Shown: one piece after another, positions 47,022-55,750 of the stretch
How the letters are laid out: each line of letters starts with the position of its first letter
Position numbering within the stretch: the first letter of the stretch is position 1
Assembly: GCA_016709445.1 (NCBI GenBank)
Contig: JADJMV010000001.1
Coordinates: 682,001 to 746,000, forward strand
Reading direction: 5' to 3'
Source of the DNA: Phycisphaerales bacterium
GTDB lineage: Bacteria; Planctomycetota; Phycisphaerae; Phycisphaerales; UBA1924
Length of the DNA: 64,000 nucleotides
Translations under genes and position numbers: made by a program
The notes under the pieces: generated by a model
Databases searched by the model: none
What the model saw: the letters and a program-made list of their open reading frames with translations, nothing else
Told to the model about the DNA's origin: nothing

Positions 47022-47507
47022 TCAGGCGTGATGCGCGTCCTGTTCCCAGGTGAGCACATCGCCCTCGGGCAGGTCCTTGAGCCCCAAGACCCGCAGCATG
47101 TAGAGGATCTGGGCGCGGTGGTGCATGCTGTGCGTGAGCACGTGGGCGATCGTGCCGCCGTAGGTCCGCTCCACCGGCGGCCCGTCGTGCGGCGGCACCC
47201 AGGTGTCGTCCCACGCCCCCCGCGCCGCGATGTCACGGGCCGTCGCGGCGAGATGCGCCGCGGCCGCGTCCAGTCTCGCCAAAAGTTCCGCGAGCGAACT
47301 GCCACCGCGCTCGCCCATCGGCAACCCGGCCATCTCGTTGCCCCAGGCCTGCATGTTCCAGATCAGGTGATCGAACGTGCGGCGGACGGTGCGGTGGCCG
47401 ATGTCGATGTCCTGGTCGAGCTGCGCGTCGGTCAGCTCGCGGCATCGCTCCAGCAACAGGCGGGTGGTCCAGGCGTCATGGCTGAGGAGGCGGTCGAGGA
47501 GGTTCAT
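47022..47507 (-). CDS. DinB-family protein
   Basis: 161 aa. Four-helix bundle of the DinB/YfiT type: LLSHDAWTTRLLLERC at the start, FDHLIWNMQAWGNEM with the first metal His, and THSMHHRAQILYMLRVLG with the other two. These bind a metal and act as thiol-dependent transferases or stress proteins; substrate unknown. It is monocistronic and preceded by a repeat-rich gap. Confidence 0.88.
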   Translation of the reverse strand: MNLLDRLLSHDAWTTRLLLERCRELTDAQLDQDIDIGHRTVRRTFDHLIWNMQAWGNEMAGLPMGERGGSSLAELLARLDAAAAHLAATARDIAARGAWDDTWVPPHDGPPVERTYGGTIAHVLTHSMHHRAQILYMLRVLGLKDLPEGDVLTWEQDAHHA

Positions 47508-47520
47508 GGTGGCCGATTCT

Positions 47521-47750
47521 TCGCTCCGAAGGAGCGACGGGTGGTAGCCAGGGGCGCAGGCCTGACGAAGTCGGGATCAGCCCCTGGAAAGCGCCCTCCC
47601 CCGCTCGGCCCCGAAGGGGTCGAGGAAACGGGCTGGCAATTCCTCCGCCCCTCCGGGGCGGGATCCGGTGTGCCATTCGTTCCACGGGTTGCGCTCCGCC
47701 CTTCGGTCGTCGCTCCACCCGTGGCTACAACCCTTCACCCCTTCGGGGTG
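47521..47750. repeat. intergenic array of tiny triloop hairpins
   Basis: Four compact palindromes with 3-base loops occur in 230 bases: TCGCTCC-GAA-GGAGCGA (47521-47537), CCCC-GAA-GGGG (about 47609-47619), CCGCCCC-TCC-GGGGCGG (47645-47661) and CACCCC-TTC-GGGGTG (47736-47750). Near the two ends lie related words, GGGTGGTAGCC and CCGTGGCTACAACCC (roughly inverted). No coding potential. It has the look of a dispersed non-coding repeat (REP-like). Confidence 0.6.
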
Positions 47751-47762
47751 ATGTGGGCGTGT

Positions 47763-48020
47763 TCAGTAGGTATCCGACCCCGCAGGGATCGAGGAGGTCT
47801 CGCTCTCATCCGTTGTCGAATTGCGGTGCTCTGACCCCAGGTTCCGCTTCATCTGCGATAGCCGCAGGATGTACAGTACCGGCCCGCCGACGAGGGTCGA
47901 TGTGATCAGGCTCTTCCACCATGTCACCGGGCTGCCGAGCAACGCCATGGTTCCAAAGCACGCGACGATCACCCACACCGCGGCGAGCAGGAGCAACGCT
48001 CCGTCCGGCAGACGCAGCAA
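47763..48020 (-). CDS. small membrane protein, unknown function
   Basis: 85 aa. Two hydrophobic segments (LLLLAAVWVIVACFGTMALL and SLITSTLVGGPVLYILRL) followed by a polar tail rich in Ser, Thr and Glu. No family recognised. The spacing between the gamma-glutamyltransferase gene and the hairpin array leaves room for it, but evidence is limited to its membrane-protein-like composition. Confidence 0.5.
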   Translation of the reverse strand: MLRLPDGALLLLAAVWVIVACFGTMALLGSPVTWWKSLITSTLVGGPVLYILRLSQMKRNLGSEHRNSTTDESETSSIPAGSDTY

Positions 48021-48092
48021 CCGCCGGACGAGAGCCTGCCGCCACTCTGACTCAAGCTCGGTGCGCAGGGCGCACCTCCTCTCGAGGGAACT

Positions 48093-49694
48093 CTAGAACC
48101 CCACCGCCTGCCCATCGCACCGCAAATCCGACCCCGCCACATACCCGTGCTCCAAACGGCAGATCACTTGCCCGCGCCCCTGGCTCGCGTTCCTGCGCTC
48201 CGGCACCGTCAGGTCGTGACCGAGGCCGCGGAGGGTGTCGTAGACCGCCGCGTCGAACCCCGGCTCGACCGTCAGCTTGAGCCCCTCGGCGACCTGCCAT
48301 CGCGGCGCGTCGAGCGCACTCTGGGGATTCATGTCGTGGTCGGCCATGCGGGTGAGCACCTGCGCGTGTCCCTGCGGCTGCATGAACCCGCCCATCACGC
48401 CGAACGCCATCACCGGCTCGTCGTTGCCGTCGGCGCCGGTGCGGGTCACGAAGGCGGGGATGATCGTGTGGTAGGGGCGCTTGCCCGGGCCGACCTCGTT
48501 GGGGTGGCCCGGCTCCAGAGAGAAGCAGCAGCCGCGGTTCTGGAGGGCGATGCCCGTGCCCGGCACCACGATGCCGGAGCCGAAGCCGGTGTAGCAGGAC
48601 TGGATCATGCTGACCATGTTGCCCTCGGCGTCGGCGGCCGTGAGGAGGACGGTGCCGCCGAGCTTCGGCGTGCCGTGGCCGAAGTCCTGGGCCTTGTCGC
48701 GGTCGATGAGCCCGGCACGTTCGGCCAGATAGCCCTCGTCGAGCAGCGCATCGATGCGCATGTCCATGAACGCGGGATCGGCGATGTACCGGTGGGCGTC
48801 GGCGAAGGCGAGCTTCATGGCCTCGATGGAGAGGTGCAGGCTCTCGGCGCCGTCGGGATCGAGCGAGGGCAGGTCGAACTGGCGGAGGATGCCCAAGGCG
48901 ATGAGGGCGGTGAGGCCCTGTCCGTTGGGCGGGATCTCGTGCAGGCGCCAGCCCCGGTAGTCGAGGCTGATGGGGCGGACCCAATCGGCGGTGTGGGCGG
49001 CGAGATCGGCGGCGCGGAGATCGCCCCCGCCGGTGACGGCCGCGGCCTCGATCTGCTGGGCCAGCTCGCCCTGATAGAACGCGGCGCCGGCGGTCGCGGC
49101 GATCTTCTCGAGTGTGGCGGCGTGGTCGGGGAGTTTCATGAGCTGCCCGACCGCGGGCGGCTTGCCGTTGCGGGTGAAGGTCGCGTGCCAAGCGGGGAAC
49201 TTCTCGCGGCTGTACGCCCGCGCGCCCGAGTTCCAGTAGTGCCCGACCTCGGGCGGGACGATGGCCCCATCTCGGGCATAGCGGATCGCCGGCTCGGCGA
49301 CGGTCTCGAGCGGGAGCCGGCCGAACTGCTTGGAGAGCGCGATCCAGCCGGAGACTGCGCCGGGGGTCGTGACGCCGTCCCAGCCGTAGTAGGGGATCGA
49401 GGTCATGCCCTCGTACCGCTCGCGACGGAGGCCCTTGGGTGCGCGACCGGAGGCGTTGAGCCCGTGCAGGCCGCCGCCGGTCCAGACCAGCGCGAAGTTG
49501 TCGGCCCCGATGCCGTTGCTCGTGGGCTCGACCACGGTCAGCGTCATCGCGGTGGCCACGGCGGCGTCGACGGCGTTGCCGCCACGGCGGAGCATCTCGA
49601 GTCCGGCTTGGGCGGCCATGGGGTGGCTGGTCGCCACGATATTGCGGCCGAAGACCGGAGCACGCTGTGAGGAATAGCGGTACGAGAAGTCCAT
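48093..49694 (-). CDS. gamma-glutamyltransferase family protein
   Basis: 533 aa. The large-subunit part has NIVATSHPMAAQAGLEMLRRGGNAVDAAVA; the cleavage site and nucleophile region is KLGGTVLLTAADAEGNMVS, with the Thr of GGT at the expected autocleavage site; GTGIALQNRG and MAFGVMGGFMQPQGH follow. These enzymes cleave gamma-glutamyl bonds (glutathione and related) after self-processing. There is no signal peptide, unlike secreted glutathione hydrolases, so a cytoplasmic, YwrD-like paralog is likely. TAGACT sits 6 bases before the ATG, so the transcript may be leaderless. Confidence 0.92.
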   Translation of the reverse strand: MDFSYRYSSQRAPVFGRNIVATSHPMAAQAGLEMLRRGGNAVDAAVATAMTLTVVEPTSNGIGADNFALVWTGGGLHGLNASGRAPKGLRRERYEGMTSIPYYGWDGVTTPGAVSGWIALSKQFGRLPLETVAEPAIRYARDGAIVPPEVGHYWNSGARAYSREKFPAWHATFTRNGKPPAVGQLMKLPDHAATLEKIAATAGAAFYQGELAQQIEAAAVTGGGDLRAADLAAHTADWVRPISLDYRGWRLHEIPPNGQGLTALIALGILRQFDLPSLDPDGAESLHLSIEAMKLAFADAHRYIADPAFMDMRIDALLDEGYLAERAGLIDRDKAQDFGHGTPKLGGTVLLTAADAEGNMVSMIQSCYTGFGSGIVVPGTGIALQNRGCCFSLEPGHPNEVGPGKRPYHTIIPAFVTRTGADGNDEPVMAFGVMGGFMQPQGHAQVLTRMADHDMNPQSALDAPRWQVAEGLKLTVEPGFDAAVYDTLRGLGHDLTVPERRNASQGRGQVICRLEHGYVAGSDLRCDGQAVGF

Positions 49695-49700
49695 GCCTCG

Positions 49701-49706
49701 AGTCTA
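49701..49706 (-). promoter_or_regulatory. TAGACT hexamer 6 bases before the gamma-glutamyltransferase ATG
   Basis: Minus-strand TAGACT-CGAGGC-ATG. As a -10 element this would start transcription at about the ATG. There is no clear -35. Confidence 0.4.
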
Positions 49707-49741
49707 ACCCGCTCGGCGGCATCCACCCGTCCCTTCGTCGG

Positions 49742-49747
49742 TAGTCT
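49742..49747 (+). promoter_or_regulatory. TAGTCT hexamer 6 bases before the ATG at 49754
   Basis: Plus-strand TAGTCT-GGGGAT-ATG, the same geometry as the TAGACT box of the divergent neighbour. No -35 is recognised. Confidence 0.4.
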
Positions 49748-49753
49748 GGGGAT

Positions 49754-50500
49754 ATGACCGGCGAGCGGGAGCGGCGAGGTCGGTGTGGAGGGGCGGGGAC
49801 GCTGCTGGCACCCGTCCTGTGCTCGTGCTTCGGCGCGGGCGCGGCGCTCACGCTCGCCGTGGCCGCCCCGCTTGCACTCGACCGCGCTGGGTGGTGGCCG
49901 GGGCGGACGACCGGCCCGGACACGTTCTGGACCGATGGCGAGCGCGGGGGGCACTACGTGCGAACGCGGCATCCGCTGCGGGAGTCGATCGATTTCCGGC
50001 GGATCATCTTCGTGGGGCGGGCCGAGGATCAGCCGTATTTCGAGCGCGACAAGCCGCCGAGTTGGGCCGCGGTGCTCTCGATCGATCTTCGCGAGGGGTA
50101 CGAGGAGGTCGAGACCATCGTTACCGGGTGGCCCTTCCGCGCGATGCGGATGGAGCGATGGCAGAGCTGGGGATCGGCGGCCCGGCCCCCGCTGCAGCTC
50201 GGCGATCTGCTCCTGCACGACGGCACGCTTCGCGCCGCGCCCGCCTCGAATTCTGATCGGGTGCGGGGCGGCATGGTCACGATCGGGCGCGCGGGTCTCG
50301 AGGCGCCGATCCCGCTCTCGCCCATGTGGCCCGGCCTCCTCACCGACATCGCGGTCTTCGCGGGTGCTGGACTGCTGCTCGGTCTGGCTCCCGCGCGATG
50401 CCGGGCGATCCTGCGGCGACGCCGTGGGCTTTGTCCCGCGTGCGGCTACGACCGGCGCGGCGTGGAGGGACCCTGCCCCGAGTGCGGGCGGGCGGCCTAA
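49754..50500 (+). CDS. membrane protein with C-terminal zinc ribbon
   Basis: 248 aa. TM1 (LLAPVLCSCFGAGAALTLAV) and TM2 near residue 205 (VFAGAGLLLGLA) enclose an extracytoplasmic domain of about 150 residues. The last 25 residues form a CPACGYDRRG..GPCPECG zinc ribbon on the cytoplasmic side. Related ribbons occur in the genes at 52828, 53388 and 54441. The function of this planctomycete protein style is unknown. Its stop overlaps by 4 bp the stop of the convergent thioredoxin-family gene. Confidence 0.7.
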   Translation: MTGERERRGRCGGAGTLLAPVLCSCFGAGAALTLAVAAPLALDRAGWWPGRTTGPDTFWTDGERGGHYVRTRHPLRESIDFRRIIFVGRAEDQPYFERDKPPSWAAVLSIDLREGYEEVETIVTGWPFRAMRMERWQSWGSAARPPLQLGDLLLHDGTLRAAPASNSDRVRGGMVTIGRAGLEAPIPLSPMWPGLLTDIAVFAGAGLLLGLAPARCRAILRRRRGLCPACGYDRRGVEGPCPECGRAA

Positions 50501-51069
50501 TCGCCGTGCAGCTCGCGGAGCTTGGGGCTCAGGCGCAGGAGCAGTTGCACGCGCTCGAACTCGTCTAGCCAGTCCTGCAGCGTGGCGGCGACCTCATCGG
50601 CGGGAACGGGCGCGCCCGGGAGCGGGCAGGCGGCGCCGAGATTGCGGGCCGCCATCGCCCTGTAGCGTGCGAGTGTGCGGTCGCCCAGGACCGCGACGAA
50701 GTCGAATACCTCGTTCATGAAGATGACGGTGGGGACGCGGAGGCCGCCGCAGATCTGGATCTGCTCGGCGAGGTCACTGTGCTCGTCGCGGTCGACGATG
50801 CGGAGGCGGATGACGCCGGGATTGGCGCGCTCGATGGCCGCGAGCATGGGGACCTGGGCGACGCAATCCCCGCACCACGTGCCGCTGGTGACGAGGACGG
50901 GCATGGTGCGGGTGAAGGTCGCGAGGAGGGTGCGCTGGGCCTCGGTGAGCGCGACGCGGTTCTCGAACACGTGCCAGTTGGACTGGTGTTGGGCCGTCCC
51001 GGTGGCGACATAGTCGCCGTAGGACAGACCGGCCTCGAAGGCGACGCGCAGGGTGTCGGGTGTCAGCAT
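50497..51069 (-). CDS. thioredoxin-family protein
   Basis: 190 aa, cytoplasmic (no signal). The redox motif is TSGTWCGDCVAQVP (CGDC), followed by LRIVDRDEH, the cis-Pro loop RVPTVIFMNE and a long helical C-terminal extension. Such CGDC proteins form a separate thioredoxin branch often acting as disulfide reductases under stress. TACAGT lies 5 bases before the ATG. It is followed on the same strand (upstream side) by a small membrane protein gene 22 bp away. Confidence 0.88.
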   Translation of the reverse strand: MLTPDTLRVAFEAGLSYGDYVATGTAQHQSNWHVFENRVALTEAQRTLLATFTRTMPVLVTSGTWCGDCVAQVPMLAAIERANPGVIRLRIVDRDEHSDLAEQIQICGGLRVPTVIFMNEVFDFVAVLGDRTLARYRAMAARNLGAACPLPGAPVPADEVAATLQDWLDEFERVQLLLRLSPKLRELHGD

Positions 51070-51091
51070 CGCCGACTGTAGCCTGCGCGGC

Positions 51092-51457
51092 TCAGGCGGT
51101 GTGAAAGGCCGCGGCCAGGACCCACATCACGGCGAAGATGATCACTGAGTAGATGGCCGCGACGATGAGCGAGGGTTTCCAGGGGATCTCGCACAGCGAT
51201 TTGATCATGAGGGTGAGCACGGCGAACGACACCGGCAAACTGATGAACTGCACGGCGTCGGGCGCGACCGCGCCGATGGCCATGCCCGCGAGCCAGTTGG
51301 CGACGCCGGTGCACACCAGAACGGCGACCCCGCGCATCACGGAGATCTCCTCGTTGGCGACGATGCCGACCACCCAGGCCAGCAAGAAGCCGAGCACCAG
51401 GAACATCACGACGACCAGGAACAGTCCAAGTATGGAAGGGTCCCCTTTCCGCCACAC
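51092..51457 (-). CDS. small polytopic membrane protein, unknown
   Basis: 121 aa with about four membrane helices (LFLVVVMFLVLGFLLAWVVG, RGVAVLVCTGVANWLAGMAI, FISLPVSFAVLTLMI, SLIVAAIYSVIIFAVMWVLA). No family recognised. GTG start, with TAGACT 10 bases upstream. The gene is followed by the thioredoxin-family gene on the same strand. Confidence 0.7.
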   Translation of the reverse strand: MWRKGDPSILGLFLVVVMFLVLGFLLAWVVGIVANEEISVMRGVAVLVCTGVANWLAGMAIGAVAPDAVQFISLPVSFAVLTLMIKSLCEIPWKPSLIVAAIYSVIIFAVMWVLAAAFHTA

Positions 51458-51536
51458 GGGCGGAACGAGTCTACCTCAACGCGCCGGGCCCTGTCCGGGG
51501 CCGGAGGCGGGGGACCGGAGCGTGGGGGTCGCGCCC

Positions 51537-52622
<1,086 letters not shown>

Positions 52623-52827
52623 GAGGATCTCCCTATGGGTTGTCCCGCGGGACTGTAGTCGGGGGGGAGAGGGTTGGGGGGCGGGGTCCGCCGGGCAGAA
52701 ACCGGACGGAGCGCTCTGCGGGGAGTCGGTCGGAGCGGACGGAAGAATGCGGTGAGTGCGTCTGGGCTGGGGCGGCCACGGTAAGCTTGCGGGACTATGC
52801 GGGACCAGCGTTGGTTCAGGGGGATCC

Positions 52828-53388
52828 ATGATGACGCGGGCTATCGCCGGCCGTTGGGCGCGGCCATTCCTCCGCGGTCCACTGCGTTCAGCGTCCGTGA
52901 GCCGCAGACCGCGGCTCGAGTCAGCGAGCAACGCCCTGAAGAAGTGCGGGCGCACGTGGCGGTGGGTCATGGTGGCGTTGGGTGTCATCGTCATGGTGCA
53001 GGCGATCCGCTCCCTTGGGCACGGCACCGCCATGACCATGATCTCGTGCATTCTCCTGGTCGAGGTGCCGGCGGTGGCATTCGGGCTGTTCTGGTTTGGG
53101 TCAGCCGTGCCGCCCGGCAAGATCCGCGAGGTCCTGCTGGCCAACGACCTATGCCCCTCCTGCGCGGGCGATCTCGCTGGTGTCGAGCCGGAGCCCGGCC
53201 ATTCGCGTGTGCGGTGCCCAGAGTGCTCGGCGGAGTGGGCCCGAGTGGCCACCCTTGCCACATCCTGCTGCGCGTGCGGCTACGACCTCGCGGGGCTCCG
53301 CGAGTATGACAATGGCACACTCCAGTGTCCAGAGTGCGGCGTTGTATGGAGGCGCGATCCCGCAGTCGGCGCGAAAGGAGGTGCCTGA
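52828..53388 (+). CDS. membrane protein with two zinc ribbons
   Basis: 186 aa. Two hydrophobic helices (VMVALGVIVMVQAI and CILLVEVPAVAFGLFWFG) are followed by tandem ribbons: CPSCAGDLAGVE...RCPECSAEW and CCACGYDLAGLREY...QCPECGVVW. ATG at 52828 is preceded by AGGGGGATCC. Its stop shares a base with the next start, so the two are coupled. Function unknown; the ribbon style links it to the genes at 49754, 53388 and 54441. Confidence 0.7.
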   Translation: MMTRAIAGRWARPFLRGPLRSASVSRRPRLESASNALKKCGRTWRWVMVALGVIVMVQAIRSLGHGTAMTMISCILLVEVPAVAFGLFWFGSAVPPGKIREVLLANDLCPSCAGDLAGVEPEPGHSRVRCPECSAEWARVATLATSCCACGYDLAGLREYDNGTLQCPECGVVWRRDPAVGAKGGA

Positions 53389-54404
53389 TGCTGCTCGGGC
53401 GACCCGTGATCTTGCAGGACGACACGGGTGTACGACGGGAGTTGATCTCGCTGGGCGCGCTGCGCCGCGACGAGCGGCGAGCGGCTCCCGCGTTCGAAGC
53501 CGCGGTGGATCGGGCGGCCCGTGCGCGTCTGCTGGGTGGGACCGGAGCGGCCTCGCTGGCGGTGCTGATCCCGGTCTGGATTGTCATTGGGGTGGTGCGA
53601 GCGGCCCTGCCGCAGGTTCCCGCGGTGCTGGTCTATCTCGTCGGCTACTCGGCGGGCGGGGCACTCGCCTACCTGATCTGGCTGGGCGGGTTGTCGGTGT
53701 ATGCCCAAGCGATGGCCGCGGCCCTTCTCGCGGATGGGATCTGCCCGGCGTGCGCCTACAACCTCGGCGCTCAGCCGGTGGTCGATGGCGTTGCCGTGTG
53801 TCCGGAATGCGGCGCGACGTGGCGGGCCGATCGCATCCGATCGCGGCACCAGTTTGCCTCGAGCGTTCGCGCGGGTGCGCCCGGCGGTGTATCGGGGCTG
53901 GCCAGGTTCCTCGGTCTGGGATCGGGCGGCCCGACCTCGATTACCGACGACCGTGCGGAGCGGCGGCCGATCGTCTCGCCCTGGCTGGCGAGCGCGATCC
54001 GGGCAGCGGGGGGCCCAAAGCGCGAGCGACTGATCGCGGCCAGACGCGAGATTCGCAGGCACGGTCGGGTCAGGCGGATCATTCCCGCCGCATTCTTCGC
54101 GTTCGCGTGTGGCTTTCTCGCGTTCAATGCCTTCAAGGCCAGGCGCTTCCCGAGCACTCCCACCTCCATGTGGATGTTCGTCGCGCCGTCGGCCGCGATC
54201 GGTGCGGTCTATTTGCCGCTTTCAAGCTTGTGCGGCTGTTCCGGCATCACCGCCGATCACGTCCGCGCCGCCATGCTCCGGCGACGCCTCTGCCCGTCCT
54301 GCGCCGCCGACCTGGATGGCGTGCCGACCGGAGGGCGTCTGTGCCATTGCCAGCATTGTGGCGCGGTATGGCAGTTTGGCCCGGCCACCAGCCCTTCGCA
54401 GTGA
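53388..54404 (+). CDS. membrane protein with two zinc ribbons (duplicated architecture)
   Basis: 338 aa. The unit 'two membrane helices then a zinc ribbon' occurs twice: helices around 55-110 then CPACAYNLGAQ...VCPECGATW, and helices around 230-285 then CPSCAADLDGV...CQHCGAVW. This looks like internal duplication of the architecture seen in the gene before it. A perfect AAAGGAGGTG ribosome binding site precedes the ATG, and the start overlaps the previous stop by one base. Function unknown. Confidence 0.7.
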   Translation: MLLGRPVILQDDTGVRRELISLGALRRDERRAAPAFEAAVDRAARARLLGGTGAASLAVLIPVWIVIGVVRAALPQVPAVLVYLVGYSAGGALAYLIWLGGLSVYAQAMAAALLADGICPACAYNLGAQPVVDGVAVCPECGATWRADRIRSRHQFASSVRAGAPGGVSGLARFLGLGSGGPTSITDDRAERRPIVSPWLASAIRAAGGPKRERLIAARREIRRHGRVRRIIPAAFFAFACGFLAFNAFKARRFPSTPTSMWMFVAPSAAIGAVYLPLSSLCGCSGITADHVRAAMLRRRLCPSCAADLDGVPTGGRLCHCQHCGAVWQFGPATSPSQ

Positions 54405-54440
54405 CGCAGCCGGGGGGAAGCCCGGCGGTACCATTCCAGC

Positions 54441-55179
54441 GTGCGCCGGTGTACCGCCGCCATCCTGCTCGGGGTGTTGACGACCCTCGCGGCTGCATGG
54501 GGGTTGGCCGCGCTCGTGCCCGTACCGATGTACCCCCGGCGGGTCGTGCGAGCGTGGCTGGGTACCGACGGGCGCGCCTGGAGCACCGCCGAGGTGCACC
54601 TGCCGGGCGTCGTGGACTCGTGGTGGGACGATCTGGCGGATTCGTACGCGGGCACACCCGAAGAGATCCTCGCGGCAAACCGCGCGACGATGGAGCGGCT
54701 CGTGGCGGAGCGGCGCGGCACCGACCAGCACATGCGGTTGGCGGAGGGGCCGCCGGGCTGGGGCTCCCTGCGCGGCGGGCGCGCCGGCCCCGCGAGCGGC
54801 CTGGGATCGGACACGGCGTACGGCTTGCCGCTCCCGTGCCTGTGGTACAGCGTGCGCTCGGGCACGCAGCAGGGGCAGCGGGATCGCGCTGGTCAACGAG
54901 CAGATCGTCGGTGGCTTCCGGCTCGGGGGCGAGCCCTCGGCGCGGGGCAGGGACTTTCGGGCGCTTCCGTACCTGCCGATCTGGATCGGGGCCGTGCTCG
55001 ATTCGATCTTCTGGTCATGCGTCTGGTGGGCGCTCCTGGTGACGTCGGTCGCCGCGAGGCGCCGGCTTCGTACCCGTCGCGGCCGCTGCGTCGCCTGCGG
55101 CTATGACTTGGCCGGCTTGGCGGTGGACCACTGTCCCGAGTGTGGAGCGTTGCGCGCCCGCGGTGTGCGCGGTGCATGA
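54441..55179 (+). pseudogene. zinc-ribbon membrane protein, frameshifted
   Basis: From the GTG at 54441 the N-terminal part has TM1 (AAILLGVLTTLAAAWGLAAL) and DGRAWSTAEVHLPGVVDSWW. Near 54862-54880 the frame changes; the other frame continues sensibly as SGIALVNEQIVGGFRLGG, a TM2 (SIFWSCVWWALLVTSVAA) and the closing zinc ribbon CVACGYDLAGLAVDHCPECG. One inserted or lost base restores the layout of the gene at 49754. It is probably an indel in a GC-rich run. It sits 36 bp after the two-ribbon gene. Confidence 0.65.
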
Positions 55180-55379
55180 ACGTGAGCAGGCAAGCAACCG
55201 ACTCCGCGGGCTCCGCACCCTGCGCGGTGAACAGCCCGGTGCGGTCACCGGTTATCGGCGGTGGGAGTCCGGACGCAACGGCATCTCTCGCACAGATGGT
55301 ACCGAATCGTCGCGCCGAGGCGGCCGGGGATGCGGTGTGCCCCCGCATCCGCCGATTCCACCCGCGGAGGGCCGCACCC

Positions 55380-55598
55380 ATGGATCTTGATCACCCCGCC
55401 GTGCTCTTTTCCGGGCTCATCCTCGGCGCCGTCGGCATGGGCTTCTTCATCTACGGCAAGAAGCAGGGGCGCATCGACTGCCTGGCGGTCGGTGTGGTGC
55501 TGAGCGTGGTCCCGCTGGTGGCGCACTCGCTGCTGGTGATCTGGGGCGTGGCCGCGGCGTGCTGCGGGGGGATCTACGCGCAGTCGCGGGCGGGCTAG
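55380..55598 (+). CDS. small membrane protein with FIYGKKQ motif
   Basis: 72 aa. TM1 (AVLFSGLILGAVGMGFFIY) is followed by GKKQGRIDCLAVGVVLSVVP and TM2 (LVAHSLLVIWGVAAACCGGI). The short FIYGKKQ loop recurs in small planctomycete membrane proteins as far as I recall; function unknown. GGAGGG precedes the ATG by 8 bases. The 200 bases before it hold no other gene. Confidence 0.65.
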   Translation: MDLDHPAVLFSGLILGAVGMGFFIYGKKQGRIDCLAVGVVLSVVPLVAHSLLVIWGVAAACCGGIYAQSRAG

Positions 55599-55616
55599 GT
55601 CGTTTCGAGCAGAGCC

Positions 55617-55690
55617 TGCAGGAGGCGCGCACCGCGGAGCACGCGGAGAGCGCGGAGGGGCATCGTGCACTTCCTCCGCGATCTCCGCGG
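55617..55690. repeat. CGCGGAG-type intergenic repeat with inverted partner
   Basis: ACCGCGGAGCACGCGGAGAGCGCGGAGG is followed by the complementary CCTCCGCGATCTCCGCGG, giving an imperfect hairpin. It is related in style to the GCGAAG repeats at the left of the window. Confidence 0.5.
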
Positions 55691-55750
55691 TTGCTCCTAC
55701 CGCGGGGTTTGCGCGGGCACGGCGGGGAGTTCCTGACCTACACTGGGCGC

